A DNA stretch of 64,000 bases from Actinoplanes sichuanensis (GTDB taxonomy: Bacteria; Actinomycetota; Actinomycetes; Mycobacteriales; Micromonosporaceae), in the NCBI RefSeq assembly GCF_033097365.1, contig NZ_AP028461.1:3906001-3970000 (forward strand), in the 5' to 3' direction. Position 1 is the stretch's first letter, and each line of letters opens with the position of its first letter. Of this stretch, positions 1-8,591 are shown one piece after another. The position numbers were made by a program, and so were the translations under genes. A model generated the notes under the pieces. That model saw only the letters and a program-made list of their open reading frames with translations, had not been told where the DNA came from and did no database searches.

Positions 1-155
1 ACCTGCTGACCAGCCCGGACGCCGCGCGACTGACCGCGTGCGACTCCCGGCCGTGCATGCGCTACCTGCTGCGCACCGGCCGCCGGCACTGGTGCTCGGT
101 GCGCTGCGGTGACCGTGCCCGCGCGGCCCGCGCCTACGCCCGGCGTACCCGGTGA
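1..155 (+). CDS. CGNR zinc finger domain protein, C-terminal fragment
   Basis: The frame is open from the window edge to a TGA at 153-155. The visible tail holds the hallmark cysteine pattern of the CGNR zinc finger: C-x4-C in [12 protein letters not shown], then [23 protein letters not shown] stands in place of the canonical CGNR. In this family the C-terminal treble-clef-like finger is preceded by an ABATE-type stress domain and is thought to bind DNA as a regulator. The N-terminal domain lies outside the window, so nothing can be said about specificity. The next gene starts 28 bp downstream on the same strand. Confidence 0.75.
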   Translation, partial: LLTSPDAARLTACDSRPCMRYLLRTGRRHWCSVRCGDRARAARAYARRTR

Positions 156-183
156 CGCGGGCCGCAGCCCTATCCTCGAAACC

Positions 184-1350
184 GTGACACAGGTGACCAA
201 CCCGTTGCGCCGGCTCACGCTCGACCGACTTCGGGCCCGGACCAGCGAGAAGTGGCGGGTCTATCCGGATGACGTGCTGCCGATGTTCGTGGCCGAGATG
301 GACGTGCCGCTCGCCGAACCGATCGTCGACGCGGTCACCGCCGCCATCCGGGACGGCGACACCGGATATCCGGCCGGCACCGGGTACGCCGAGGCGTTCG
401 CCGACTTCGCCCGCGAGCGGTGGGCCTGGGACGGCCTGGCCGTGGACCGCACCACCATGGTCGCCGACGTCATGCAGGGCATCCTCGAAGTCCTCGACGT
501 GATCAGCGACCGGACCGACACCGTCGTGATCAACAGCCCGGTGTACATGCCGTTCTACGACTTCGTGCGGCACACCGGCCGCACCGTCGAGGAGGCACCG
601 CTCGGCGCCGACGGCCGGATCGACCCCGCCGCCCTGGAGACCGCGTTCCGGACGGCCGCGAAGCGTGGGGCGCGCCCGGCCTATCTGCTGTGCAACCCGC
701 ACAACCCGACAGGTGTCGCGCACACCGCGGACGAGTTGGCCGCGGCCGCCGACCTCGCCGCCCGGCACGGGGTGCGTGTGGTGTCCGACGAGATCCACGC
801 GCCGCTCGTGCTGTCCGGTGCGCGGTTCACCCCGTACCTCAGCGTCGCCGGGACCGGGAACGCGTTCGCCGTACTGTCGGCGTCGAAGGCCTTCAACCTC
901 GCCGGGCTGAAGGCCGCGCTCGCCGTCGCCGGGCCGGACGCCGCCGACGATCTCGCGCGGATCCCCTGGTGGGCGAAGGAGAGCCCGAGCCACGTCGGGG
1001 TCATCGCGCACACCGCCGCCCTCCGCGACGGCGGCGACTGGCTCGACGCGCTGCTGGTCGGCCTCGACGACAACCGGCGGCTGCTCACCGGACTGCTCGC
1101 CGAGCATCTGCCGGAGATCGGCTACCGGCCGGGCGAGGCCACCTACCTGGCCTGGCTCGACTGCCGCGCGCTCGGCCTCGGTGCCGACCCGGCCGCGGCC
1201 TTCCTCCACCGTGGACGGGTCGCACTCGCTTCCGGCCCGGTCTTCGGCACCGGCGGCGCCGGCCACGCCCGCCTCAACATCGGCACCTCCCCGGAACTGA
1301 TCACCGAAGCGGTCCGCCGGATGGCCTCGGCCATGGCACCGCTAACCTGA
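184..1350 (+). CDS. PatB/MalY-type PLP-dependent C-S lyase (aminotransferase class I/II fold)
   Basis: A 388-residue fold-type I PLP enzyme. The Schiff-base lysine is K235 in [12 protein letters not shown], and the substrate/PLP loop CNPHNPTG and the motif [10 protein letters not shown] are both present, as in MalY/PatB cystathionine beta-lyases. These enzymes cleave the C-S bond of cystathionine or cysteine conjugates to pyruvate, ammonia and a thiol. I chose the GTG at 184 ([11 protein letters not shown]) because it begins the conserved part and clears the upstream gene. The in-frame ATG-like option at 109 would overlap that gene by 47 bp. The flavoprotein gene follows 5 bp downstream, so the two are probably co-transcribed. 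The exact substrate is unknown. Confidence 0.85.
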   Translation: MTQVTNPLRRLTLDRLRARTSEKWRVYPDDVLPMFVAEMDVPLAEPIVDAVTAAIRDGDTGYPAGTGYAEAFADFARERWAWDGLAVDRTTMVADVMQGILEVLDVISDRTDTVVINSPVYMPFYDFVRHTGRTVEEAPLGADGRIDPAALETAFRTAAKRGARPAYLLCNPHNPTGVAHTADELAAAADLAARHGVRVVSDEIHAPLVLSGARFTPYLSVAGTGNAFAVLSASKAFNLAGLKAALAVAGPDAADDLARIPWWAKESPSHVGVIAHTAALRDGGDWLDALLVGLDDNRRLLTGLLAEHLPEIGYRPGEATYLAWLDCRALGLGADPAAAFLHRGRVALASGPVFGTGGAGHARLNIGTSPELITEAVRRMASAMAPLT

Positions 1351-1355
1351 GCCCG

Positions 1356-2051
1356 GTGGGGATCGCATCGCGAATCAAGGACATGGCCGAGGCGGCACTG
1401 CTGACCGAAGCGTCGGTCACCGCGGTCGATCACATCAGTGCCGATTTCGTACGGTTGAAGCTGCACTCACCGGCGCTGCGGACGGCGCGCTGGACCGCCG
1501 GGACGAAGGTGCAGCTGCGGCTGCCCGGCGACGGGTGGACGATGCGTACGTACACGCCGCTGAACTGGGATGCCGCCGAGGGCCGGACCGAGTTGCTGGC
1601 CTACCGGCACGGCCACGGCCCGGCGAGCACCTGGTGTGGCGAGGTCGCGGTCGGTGACGGCATCAGGTTCATGGGCCCGCGCCGCTCGATCGACGCGCCG
1701 GCCGCCGGTGAGCGGATCCTGTTCGTCGGCGACGCGTCCAGCGTGGCCCTGGCCTGCGCCTTCACCACGACCGGTGCCGAGGTGACCCACCTGTTCGAGG
1801 CGGCCGCGCCCGCGCTGCTCGCCGAAGCCCTGCAGACGCTGTCGCTGCCCGCCGAGGTGTGCGCCACCGACACGCTCCTGGACCGGTTGCGCGCCCTCGC
1901 GCCGACCGTGCCCGTCCCGTACCGCCTGATCGTCACCGGCAACGCGGCCACGGTCCACGCCGTGCGCCGCGACATCCGCGACTGGCCCGCTCCCCCGCCC
2001 AAGATCGTCGGCAAGGCGTATTGGGCGGCCGGCCGCACCGGCCTCGACTGA
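1356..2051 (+). CDS. Siderophore-interacting protein (FAD-binding ferric-siderophore reductase)
   Basis: A 231-residue protein of the SIP/ViuB family. The FAD-binding beta-barrel shows the R-x-Y-T/S signature (RTYTPLNWD) and the HGxGPAxxW block (HGHGPASTW) typical of these cytosolic reductases. They release iron from siderophores by reducing Fe(III). The C-terminal half is the SIP NAD(P)H domain, with LFVGDASSVALACAF near the nucleotide site. The GTG start at 1356 lies 5 bp after the C-S lyase; ATG 1384 is an alternative. No siderophore synthesis or uptake genes lie nearby, so its partner is not known. It converges on the SARP gene with a 1-bp gap. Confidence 0.85.
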   Translation: MGIASRIKDMAEAALLTEASVTAVDHISADFVRLKLHSPALRTARWTAGTKVQLRLPGDGWTMRTYTPLNWDAAEGRTELLAYRHGHGPASTWCGEVAVGDGIRFMGPRRSIDAPAAGERILFVGDASSVALACAFTTTGAEVTHLFEAAAPALLAEALQTLSLPAEVCATDTLLDRLRALAPTVPVPYRLIVTGNAATVHAVRRDIRDWPAPPPKIVGKAYWAAGRTGLD

Positions 2052-2052
2052 G

Positions 2053-5000
2053 CTATCCCACGGCGGTCTCGTCCTCGGTGAGAACGGCGCGTAGTCGGCG
2101 GGTGAGGCCGACCACCCGAGGGTCGGTACGGTCGGGTCCGCCGCGCAGCCGGTCGGCGTCGGCGAGTAGTCCGGCTGATTCGTGATGTCGGCCGTGTGCC
2201 TCGGCGAGTTCGGCGGCGCTTACCGTGACCGCCGCGAGGATCGGCCGGTCTCCGGTCGCCGACACCCGGGCCCCGCGTAGCGCCTTCTCGGCATCCGCCG
2301 TCTCGCTCAGCAGCAGGCAGAGCGAGACCCGGGTGACGCCGATCAGAGCCCGGCCGCGCTCGGTGGCCGGTGCGGCGTCGTCGACCAGTCTCCGCGCTCG
2401 GTCCAGGTTGCCGAGTCGCATCTGGACCAGCGCGTCGTGTGCGTCGACCAGCGCCGCGATCTCCGGGTCCGCGGCGCGCCGGGCCCGTTCGCGGGCGGCG
2501 ACGATCGTCGCCGCGGCCTGCTCGGTGTCGCCTCGTCGCAGGTGCAGGTCGATCCAGAGCAGGTCGTGATGGAGTCGGTCGCCGAGGGCGGGCGGGCCGA
2601 ACCCGGTGGTCGACGTCCGGGCCTCGTGCAGGTCGGCGACCGCCCCGTCGAGGTCGGTGTAGCGCCGTAGCCGGGCCCGGATCGGCAGGACCGCGGCCCG
2701 GGCCCATCGGTCACCGGACTGTTCGAACCCGATCAGGGCGGCCTCCACGTGGGCATGCATCCGGTCCAGGGCGCCGGTGTTCTCGGCGATCTCGGCCAGG
2801 AACATGTCGGCCAGGGCGGCGGTCCAGGTGTCGTCGGTGGCGGCCAGCCGCTCGAAGCTGTCGACGGCGGTCCGCTCGTCCTGCAGGAAGAGCAGGATCG
2901 GGCCGAGCACCCGATGGTGGCCCGGCAGGTTCGGGGTGGCGAGCAGGCGCCCGGCCAGCTCACGCATCTCCGCCCGGTCCCGTTCGGCTTCGCCGGCGCT
3001 GATGCCGGACTGCGCGGCGGCCCGGTTGAGCAGGTACAACGCGCGGGCACAGTCGCTTGCGGAGGTCGCCGCGATCGGGGCTCGGCCCAGCCAGTGGACG
3101 GCGTCGGGGTGACGGCCGGACATCTGCCAATACCAGCTGAGGGTCAGGGCCAGGTCGGTCGGGTCGCCGACCGTGCTCAGGCGTTGGAGGGCGGCGAGCG
3201 TGTTGTCGTACTCGGCCCGGATGCCCGTCATGGCCGTCAGCTGGCCCGGGCCGCGCAGGTGTGGCTCGTGGCCGGCGACGAAGGCGGTGAAGTGGGCGGC
3301 GGCCAGGTCGAGGACCGTGTCGAGGTCGCCGGTCGTCCGCAGGCGGTCGGCGCCGTACTCGCGGATGGTCTCCAGCATGCGGTACCGGCCGGTCTCCGGG
3401 ATCAGCTGTAGCAGCGACCGGTCGACGAGGGCGGCGAGCAGGTCACGGATCTCGGTGGCGGGCACGGTGGTGCCGACGCAGACGGCGGCCGCCGATGCGG
3501 CGGTCACACCGCCGGGCAGGACGGCGATCCGTTCGGCGACGGTGCGTTCGTGGTCGTGGAGCAGGTCCCAGCTCCAGGCGATGACCGCACGTAACGTCCG
3601 ATGTCGGTGTGGTGCGGTACGGCTGCCGGTGCTGAGCAGCTGGAACCGGTCGGAGAGCCCGTCGGCCAGGGCCGGCAGTGACAGGGTGCGCAGCCGGGCG
3701 GCGGCCAGTTCCAGGGCGAGCGGCAGACCGTCGAGAGCGGTCACCACCCGTACGACATCGGGCTCGGTGCTCTGGTCGAGCCGGAAGCCGGGACGGACGG
3801 CGATCGCCCGTTCCAGGAACAACCGGATCGCGTCGGGCAGCGTGAGCGGGGTCAGCGGCACGAGCGTCTCGCCGTCGATGGCGAGCGGTTCGCGGCTGGT
3901 GGCCAGCACCCGCAGTCCGCGGCAGCGGGTCAGCAGGACGGTGGTCAAGTGGGCGACGGCGTCGATCAGGTGCTCGCAGTTGTCGAGCAGCAGAACCGTG
4001 TCCCGGTCGGCGAGTTCGGCGGCGAGCCGGTCCCGATCGTCGTCCGGGCCGTGGTTGCGGGCGTCGAACATCCGGCCGGTCCGCAGTCCGAGCCCGGCGA
4101 GCACGGCGGCGGCGACCTTCGCCGGTTCGGTGACCGGTGCCAGGTCGACGAACCGGACGCGGTCGGCCGGTTCGAGGCGGCGGGCGGCCTCGAGGGCGAG
4201 CCGGGTCTTTCCGGCGCCGCCCGGGCCGATGACCGTCACCAGGCGTGCGGAGGTGAGCCGGGTTCCGACCCGGGTGAGATCGTCGGCCCGGCCGATGAAG
4301 CCGGTCGTCGGGGCGGGCAGCCCGGGCGGGCGGGTGCGGTGGACGGTGGCGCCGGAATCCGGGGTGCGGAGCAGGCGTACGTGGCGTTCCCGGAGCGCGG
4401 TTCCCGGGTCGACGCCGAGACGGTCGGCCAGGGCGGTCCGGAGCCGGTCGTAGACGGCCAGCGCCTCGGGTTGCCGGCCCTGCACGGCCAGCGCGTCCAT
4501 CAGCAGCGCGGCCGCGCCCTCATGGCCCGGATGCTCGGTGAGCAGCCGGGTCAGGTGGGTCTCGGCCGTATCGGGTCGGCCCAGTGTCAGTTCCGCCTCG
4601 GCCAGATCGGTGACCGCGTCGACCGACAGCGCCGCCAGCCGGGTCGCGACCGCGGGCGCGACCGCGGCGATGATCGCGGGCTCGGCGCCCGGCCGGTCGC
4701 CCCACCGGGTGACGGCCTCGTCCAGCGCGGCCCGGGCCGCCTGAGGGTCGCCGGCCCGCAGCCGCTCGCGGCCGGCGGCGGTGAGCGCCTCGAAACGCAG
4801 GACGTCGACGTCGGCGGGATCCACGGCCAGCCGGTAGCCGCCGGGCGCCGGGCCGATCAGGTCACCGACCGGGCCGGTGGGGGTGAGGGCGCGACGCAGC
4901 CGGGACACCAGATTGTGCAGCGCGGCGGTCGGAACGGCCGGCGGGTCCTGCGGCCAGATCGCGTCGACCAACACAGCGGGGTCGACCGGGTGCCCGCCGG

Positions 5001-5112
5001 CGAGCGCCAGCCGCACGAGCAGAGCTCGCAGGCGGGCGCCGGCGATCGGAAGGACGGAGTCACCCCGCGACACCCGGAATGCGCCGAGCAACGTGACGCC
5101 GAGCCGTTCCAC
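2053..5112 (-). CDS. SARP/AfsR-family transcriptional regulator with NB-ARC ATPase and TPR region
   Basis: A 1019-residue regulator. Residues 1-90 form an OmpR-type winged helix (VTLLGAFRVSRGD, then a recognition region ending YRLAV). About 95-245 is the bacterial transcriptional activation domain. A P-loop NTPase follows with Walker A GPGGAGKTR (Lys near 302) and Walker B-like LLLDNCEHL, and the C-terminal half is helical TPR-like repeats. This is the AfsR-like layout, in which ATP binding and oligomerisation gate activation of antibiotic or stress genes. The GTG at 5112 begins the conserved winged helix; the frame stays open far upstream, but that extension is shadow sequence. It is divergent from the FAD monooxygenase, its most likely target. 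Confidence 0.88.
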   Translation of the reverse strand: MERLGVTLLGAFRVSRGDSVLPIAGARLRALLVRLALAGGHPVDPAVLVDAIWPQDPPAVPTAALHNLVSRLRRALTPTGPVGDLIGPAPGGYRLAVDPADVDVLRFEALTAAGRERLRAGDPQAARAALDEAVTRWGDRPGAEPAIIAAVAPAVATRLAALSVDAVTDLAEAELTLGRPDTAETHLTRLLTEHPGHEGAAALLMDALAVQGRQPEALAVYDRLRTALADRLGVDPGTALRERHVRLLRTPDSGATVHRTRPPGLPAPTTGFIGRADDLTRVGTRLTSARLVTVIGPGGAGKTRLALEAARRLEPADRVRFVDLAPVTEPAKVAAAVLAGLGLRTGRMFDARNHGPDDDRDRLAAELADRDTVLLLDNCEHLIDAVAHLTTVLLTRCRGLRVLATSREPLAIDGETLVPLTPLTLPDAIRLFLERAIAVRPGFRLDQSTEPDVVRVVTALDGLPLALELAAARLRTLSLPALADGLSDRFQLLSTGSRTAPHRHRTLRAVIAWSWDLLHDHERTVAERIAVLPGGVTAASAAAVCVGTTVPATEIRDLLAALVDRSLLQLIPETGRYRMLETIREYGADRLRTTGDLDTVLDLAAAHFTAFVAGHEPHLRGPGQLTAMTGIRAEYDNTLAALQRLSTVGDPTDLALTLSWYWQMSGRHPDAVHWLGRAPIAATSASDCARALYLLNRAAAQSGISAGEAERDRAEMRELAGRLLATPNLPGHHRVLGPILLFLQDERTAVDSFERLAATDDTWTAALADMFLAEIAENTGALDRMHAHVEAALIGFEQSGDRWARAAVLPIRARLRRYTDLDGAVADLHEARTSTTGFGPPALGDRLHHDLLWIDLHLRRGDTEQAAATIVAARERARRAADPEIAALVDAHDALVQMRLGNLDRARRLVDDAAPATERGRALIGVTRVSLCLLLSETADAEKALRGARVSATGDRPILAAVTVSAAELAEAHGRHHESAGLLADADRLRGGPDRTDPRVVGLTRRLRAVLTEDETAVG

Positions 5113-5162
5113 TCCCGAATCCTCGCGCGTTTCAGCGTCAGAACCCAAACCGTGACAGCGGC

Positions 5163-5181
5163 GTGGGAGCGCGGTGGGAGC
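5163..5181. promoter_or_regulatory. Candidate SARP operator: GTGGGAGC direct repeat, 11-bp spacing
   Basis: GTGGGAGC occurs at 5163-5170 and again at 5174-5181, so the repeat period is exactly 11 bp, one helical turn. SARP regulators classically bind heptamer-like direct repeats on an 11-bp or 22-bp period. The site sits in the 114-bp gap between the SARP gene and the divergent monooxygenase. Two copies only, so chance is not excluded. Confidence 0.45.
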
Positions 5182-5226
5182 GGGCCCGTTCAGTCTTCGC
5201 TGACCGAATCGACACAGGAGGGCTCC

Positions 5227-6357
5227 ATGACCACCCCAGTCACCATCATCGGCGCCGGGCTCGGCGGCCTCACCCTGGCCCGGGTCCTGCACGTGCACGG
5301 TGTCCCGGCCACGATCTACGAGGCCGACGCCTCCCCCACCGCACGAGCTCAGGGCGGCATGCTCGACATCCACGACTACAACGGGCGACTCGCGGTCGAG
5401 GCGGCCGGTCTGATGGACGGGTTCCGGGCCATCGTCCTGGACGGACGGCAGGCGATGCGGTTCCTGGCCCCGGACGGCACGTTGTTGTTCGAGAAGACCG
5501 ACGACGGTACGGGCGGACGCCCCGAGGTGCAGCGCGGGGACCTGCGGCGGCTGCTGATCGACTCGCTTCCGGCCGGGACGGTCCGGTGGGGGCGCCGGGT
5601 CGACGCGGTGGGCACGCTGGGGGACGGCCGGCACGAGGTGCGTTTCGCCGACGGGTCCACGGTCGTGACCGGCCTGCTGGTCGGCGCGGACGGTGCCTGG
5701 TCGAAGGTCCGGCCGCTGCTGACCGGGGCGCTGCCCGAGTACGCCGGTGAGGCGTTCGTCGAGACCTACCTGTACGACGCGAGCGTGCGGCACCCGGAGC
5801 AGGCGGCCTTGGTGGGCGCCGGGACGATGTTCGCGCCGGCCGACGGAGCGGCCATCACGGCACATCGGGAGAGCGGTGACACGCTGCACGCGTATGTCGC
5901 TCTCACTCGCCCGCTGGACTGGTTCGACACCGTCGATTTCACCGACCGGGCCGCGGCCACCGCGCGGATCGCCCGGGAGTTCGACGGCTGGGCGCCGCAG
6001 CTGACCGCGCTGATCACCGCCTGCGACAGCCCGCCGGTGCTACGCCCGCACCACACCCTGCCGCTCGGGCTCCGCTGGGACCGGGTGCCCGGCGTGACCC
6101 TGGTCGGTGACGCCGCGCACCTGGTGCCGCCGAACGGCGAGGGCGCCAATCTGGCCATGCTCGACGGCGCCGAACTTGGCCGGGCCGTCGCCGCGCATCC
6201 GGGTGATGCGGAGACCGCCCTCAGCGAGTACGAGGCGGCGATGTTCCCGCGTACGGCCGAGGTCCCGCAGGGTGAGGACCTGATGGCGAGCCTGTTCGGC
6301 GACAACCCGCCCGACGCCGTGCGCGCGTTCGTCGCCGAGCAGGGCGAGGTTCGGTAG
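5227..6357 (+). CDS. FAD-dependent monooxygenase (TetX/PHBH-like flavoprotein)
   Basis: A 376-residue class A flavoprotein monooxygenase. The N-terminal Rossmann motif is IIGAGLGGLTLARVL. The DG motif region is GADGAWSKVR, and the second FAD motif GDAAHLVPPNGEGANLAM is near residue 295. These place it with TetX, RebC and PHBH-like hydroxylases, which use NAD(P)H and O2 to hydroxylate aromatic or polyketide substrates or inactivate drugs. The ATG at 5227 has a strong AGGAGG Shine-Dalgarno 6 bp upstream. It is divergent from the SARP gene with a candidate operator between them. No biosynthetic cluster is visible here, so a resistance or detoxification role is as likely as biosynthesis. Confidence 0.87.
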   Translation: MTTPVTIIGAGLGGLTLARVLHVHGVPATIYEADASPTARAQGGMLDIHDYNGRLAVEAAGLMDGFRAIVLDGRQAMRFLAPDGTLLFEKTDDGTGGRPEVQRGDLRRLLIDSLPAGTVRWGRRVDAVGTLGDGRHEVRFADGSTVVTGLLVGADGAWSKVRPLLTGALPEYAGEAFVETYLYDASVRHPEQAALVGAGTMFAPADGAAITAHRESGDTLHAYVALTRPLDWFDTVDFTDRAAATARIAREFDGWAPQLTALITACDSPPVLRPHHTLPLGLRWDRVPGVTLVGDAAHLVPPNGEGANLAMLDGAELGRAVAAHPGDAETALSEYEAAMFPRTAEVPQGEDLMASLFGDNPPDAVRAFVAEQGEVR

Positions 6358-6709
6358 GGCACCTTCGACGGGTCGGGCCGGACGGTCGGCTGGTGACACC
6401 GGGTCGCGGGTCGGTTCAGTGACGCGGATCGGCTGATCCGGGCCCGGGCCGCCCGGCGTAATGGTTCGGGTTCCGGCGGTGTTCAGTTTCACAGGGTGAC
6501 CACAGCACCGCGTGATCGCGGATGGGTGCGGCCGGTCGGGAAAGCGGTCAGTGAAGCTCCGAACCGGACACCCCGGCCAGAAACCATTACTCACCGTGAC
6601 CGGATCGGCGAGTGGGGGTGCTCCCGGGCTCGGCTATCAAGGAGGGGCGGCGGGCACCTGCTCGCCGGACGTGCCGACCCGGACCACGCCGAGCCCTGCC
6701 CCGGTCCGG
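6358..6709. other. Intergenic region without a supportable gene
   Basis: About 350 bp between the monooxygenase stop and the riboswitch. A short inverted repeat CGGATC-N4-GATCCG (6425-6440) could be a weak terminator for the monooxygenase. The promoter of the riboswitch transcript should lie near the right end. I see no convincing coding potential. Confidence 0.5.
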
Positions 6710-6892
6710 CGGCACGTACCCACATGACGAGTCATGAGGCGATCGGGGGCAGGGACGGGGGAACCACATCGGTCCCCGTCCGGTACGCCATAGCGGCGGG
6801 CCGGGCCGGACCTCGGGGTGAAGCCGCACATCGCGGCCGGGCGATCCTTCGCGCCCGAACCCGACAGCTAACCTCGCAGGCGTGCCGGAGGG
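6710..6892 (+). promoter_or_regulatory. ydaO-yuaA type c-di-AMP riboswitch
   Basis: The leader of the NlpC/P60 gene carries the conserved blocks of this riboswitch in order: GGGGGAACCA at 6758, GGGGTGAAGCCG near 6815, then CGATCCTTCG, CCCGAACCCGACAGCTAACC and TCGCAGGCG. The ends pair as P1: CGGCACG (6710-6716) with CGTGCCG (6881-6887). In actinobacteria this class binds cyclic di-AMP and usually turns off cell-wall hydrolase genes (Rpf, NlpC/P60). The Shine-Dalgarno GGAGGG (6887-6892) directly abuts and overlaps the 3' P1 strand, so control of translation initiation is plausible; that mechanism is inference. The identification rests on recognising the consensus by eye, not on a covariance search. 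Confidence 0.87.
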
Positions 6893-6903
6893 ATTCCTTC
6901 ACC

Positions 6904-7476
6904 GTGCGCATGAGCACCTTCGGCCGGCACACCCGTTCTCTGGGAGCCGGCAGCATCGCCCTGTCCGTTGGTCTCGGTCTCCTGACCGGCGGGCTCGGCA
7001 CCCCGCAGGCGGTCTCCGCCGCCCCGCCGCAGCCGGTCTCCGCGGCCCCGCAGCCGGTCTCCGCCGCCCCGCAGCCGTCGATCGGCACCGTCACCGCCAC
7101 CGACGTCGCCATCGAGAAGGAGGCGGCCGGTGACCTGGTGGTCACCGAGGCGGCCCGGCACCGGGGCGCGCCCTACCGGTACGGGGCGGTCGGGCCCGAC
7201 CGGTTCGACTGCTCCGGTTTCACCATGTACGTCTACCGCAAGACCGCGGGCCGCAAGCTCCCGCACAAGGCGCACCTGCAACAGCGGTACGGCACGGCGG
7301 TCGGCAAGGCCGACGCCCACCCCGGCGACCTGATCATCATCCGCCGCGGCTCGTACGGCACCCACGCCGGCATCTACGCCGGCGACGGGACGATGTGGTC
7401 CGCGCCACGCACCGGCAAGACCGTGACCAGGCAGAAGATCTGGAGTTCGAACTACGTCGTGCGGCGCCTGGTCTGA
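6904..7476 (+). CDS. Secreted NlpC/P60 family cell-wall peptidase
   Basis: A 190-residue secreted protein. It has a signal peptide (Arg-rich start, a hydrophobic stretch ending GLGTPQAVSA), then a short Ala/Pro linker with three QPVSAAP-like repeats. A compact NlpC/P60 domain follows with catalytic Cys103 (DRFDCSGF) and His154 (GTHAGIYAG). Such enzymes hydrolyse gamma-D-Glu-diaminopimelate or related peptide bonds in peptidoglycan. GTG 6904 is 11 nt from the Shine-Dalgarno at the riboswitch end; ATG 6910 is 17 nt away, so the GTG is preferred. Repression by c-di-AMP fits the known coupling of cell-wall remodelling to this nucleotide. No separate SH3 or substrate-binding domain is seen. Confidence 0.88.
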   Translation: MRMSTFGRHTRSLGAGSIALSVGLGLLTGGLGTPQAVSAAPPQPVSAAPQPVSAAPQPSIGTVTATDVAIEKEAAGDLVVTEAARHRGAPYRYGAVGPDRFDCSGFTMYVYRKTAGRKLPHKAHLQQRYGTAVGKADAHPGDLIIIRRGSYGTHAGIYAGDGTMWSAPRTGKTVTRQKIWSSNYVVRRLV

Positions 7477-7541
7477 CCGAAGGTCGAGCCCCGGCCGGCG
7501 CAGTTCGTTTCGACCGTTCACAGCGGGGCAGTCGGGAGTCC

Positions 7542-8471
7542 ATGAGATTCCGGAACGCGGTCGTCGTGGTCACCGGGGCGTCCAGTGGGATCGGCCGGGC
7601 GACCGCGTCGGCGTTCGCGGGTGAGGGCGCCGTGCTGGTGCTCGCGTCGCGGAGCCGGTCGGCGTTGGAGGACGTGGCCCGTGAGTGCCGTGCGCTGGGT
7701 GTCGAGGTGCTGGTCGTGCCGACCGACATCGCGGACCCGGCGGCGGTCGGCGGGCTCGCCGGGGCCGCGGTGCGCCGGTTCGGGCGGATCGACATCTGGG
7801 TCGAGGCGGTGGCGGTCGGGATCGCCGGGCCGCTGGGCTCGGAGTCGGTCGAGGAGATCCGCCGGCTGGTGGACACCAACGTCTTCGGGACCGTGCTGTC
7901 GGCCCGGGCGGCGCTGACGGTCTTCCAGCGGCAGGGGCACGGGCGGCTCGTACTCGTCGGGTCGTTGTTGTCGATCTTCCCGAATCCGCTGGTCCCGTTG
8001 TATTCGATGAGCAAGTTCGCGATCCGCGGGCTGGCGCTGAACCTGCAGCAGCAGGTCGCCGGGCAGCCGCGGATCCGGGTCGGGCTGGTGCTGCCGGGGC
8101 CGGTCGACACGCCGTTCTTCCAACGGGCCGCGAACCACACCGGACACCGGCTGCGGGCCATCCCGCCCGCGTACGCGCCGGAGCGTCTCGCCGCACGGAT
8201 CCTGGCCGTGGCGCGGCGCCCGCGCCGGCAGGTGACGACCGGGGTGGTGTCACATCTGGCGCTGGTCGCGCACCGGCTCGCGCCCCGGGCCACCGAGGCG
8301 GTGGTGGCCCGGTGGAGCGCGACGTTCGTGACCGGGCCGCAGCCCGCCGCGGCGGGGCCGGGTGCCCTGTTCGAGCCGCCACCGGCCGGCTCGACGCACG
8401 GCGGCTACCGCCGGGGCCGGATCCGGCGACGACTCGGCGAACGTCTCGGCCTCGGATCACCCCCGACGTGA
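7542..8471 (+). CDS. SDR family NAD(P)-dependent oxidoreductase
   Basis: A 309-residue classical short-chain dehydrogenase with a C-terminal extension. The cofactor motif is TGASSGIG near residue 11, the NxxG-region equivalent is present, and the catalytic Ser lies in LVGSLLS with Tyr154 and Lys158 in YSMSK. The C-terminal 60-70 residues beyond the core are basic and low in complexity (RRGRIRRRLGERLGLG), a feature seen in many actinobacterial SDRs of unknown substrate. The ATG at 7542 starts exactly at the first beta-strand. It stands alone between the NlpC/P60 gene and a convergent thiolase operon. The substrate is unknown. Confidence 0.85.
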   Translation: MRFRNAVVVVTGASSGIGRATASAFAGEGAVLVLASRSRSALEDVARECRALGVEVLVVPTDIADPAAVGGLAGAAVRRFGRIDIWVEAVAVGIAGPLGSESVEEIRRLVDTNVFGTVLSARAALTVFQRQGHGRLVLVGSLLSIFPNPLVPLYSMSKFAIRGLALNLQQQVAGQPRIRVGLVLPGPVDTPFFQRAANHTGHRLRAIPPAYAPERLAARILAVARRPRRQVTTGVVSHLALVAHRLAPRATEAVVARWSATFVTGPQPAAAGPGALFEPPPAGSTHGGYRRGRIRRRLGERLGLGSPPT

Positions 8472-8474
8472 CGA

Positions 8475-8590
8475 CGACGAAGAACGGCTTCAGATCACGC
8501 CCGGGAGGACAGCGGTGAACAACGGCCACTGACCGGGCCCGGGAAGACAGCGCTGAAGAACGGCCTCGAATCTCGGCGGTGAAGGTCGGC
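8475..8590. repeat. Imperfect 38-bp tandem repeat between convergent genes
   Basis: AACGGC recurs at 8483, 8521 and 8559, an exact 38-bp period, within a unit resembling GACAGCGGTGAAGAACGGCC followed by a CCCGGGA block. A degenerate fourth part (GGTGAAGGTCGGCCTCAG) runs into the thiolase stop. It lies in the convergent gap between the SDR and thiolase genes. Function unknown; it may act in transcription termination. Confidence 0.5.
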
Positions 8591-8591
8591 C

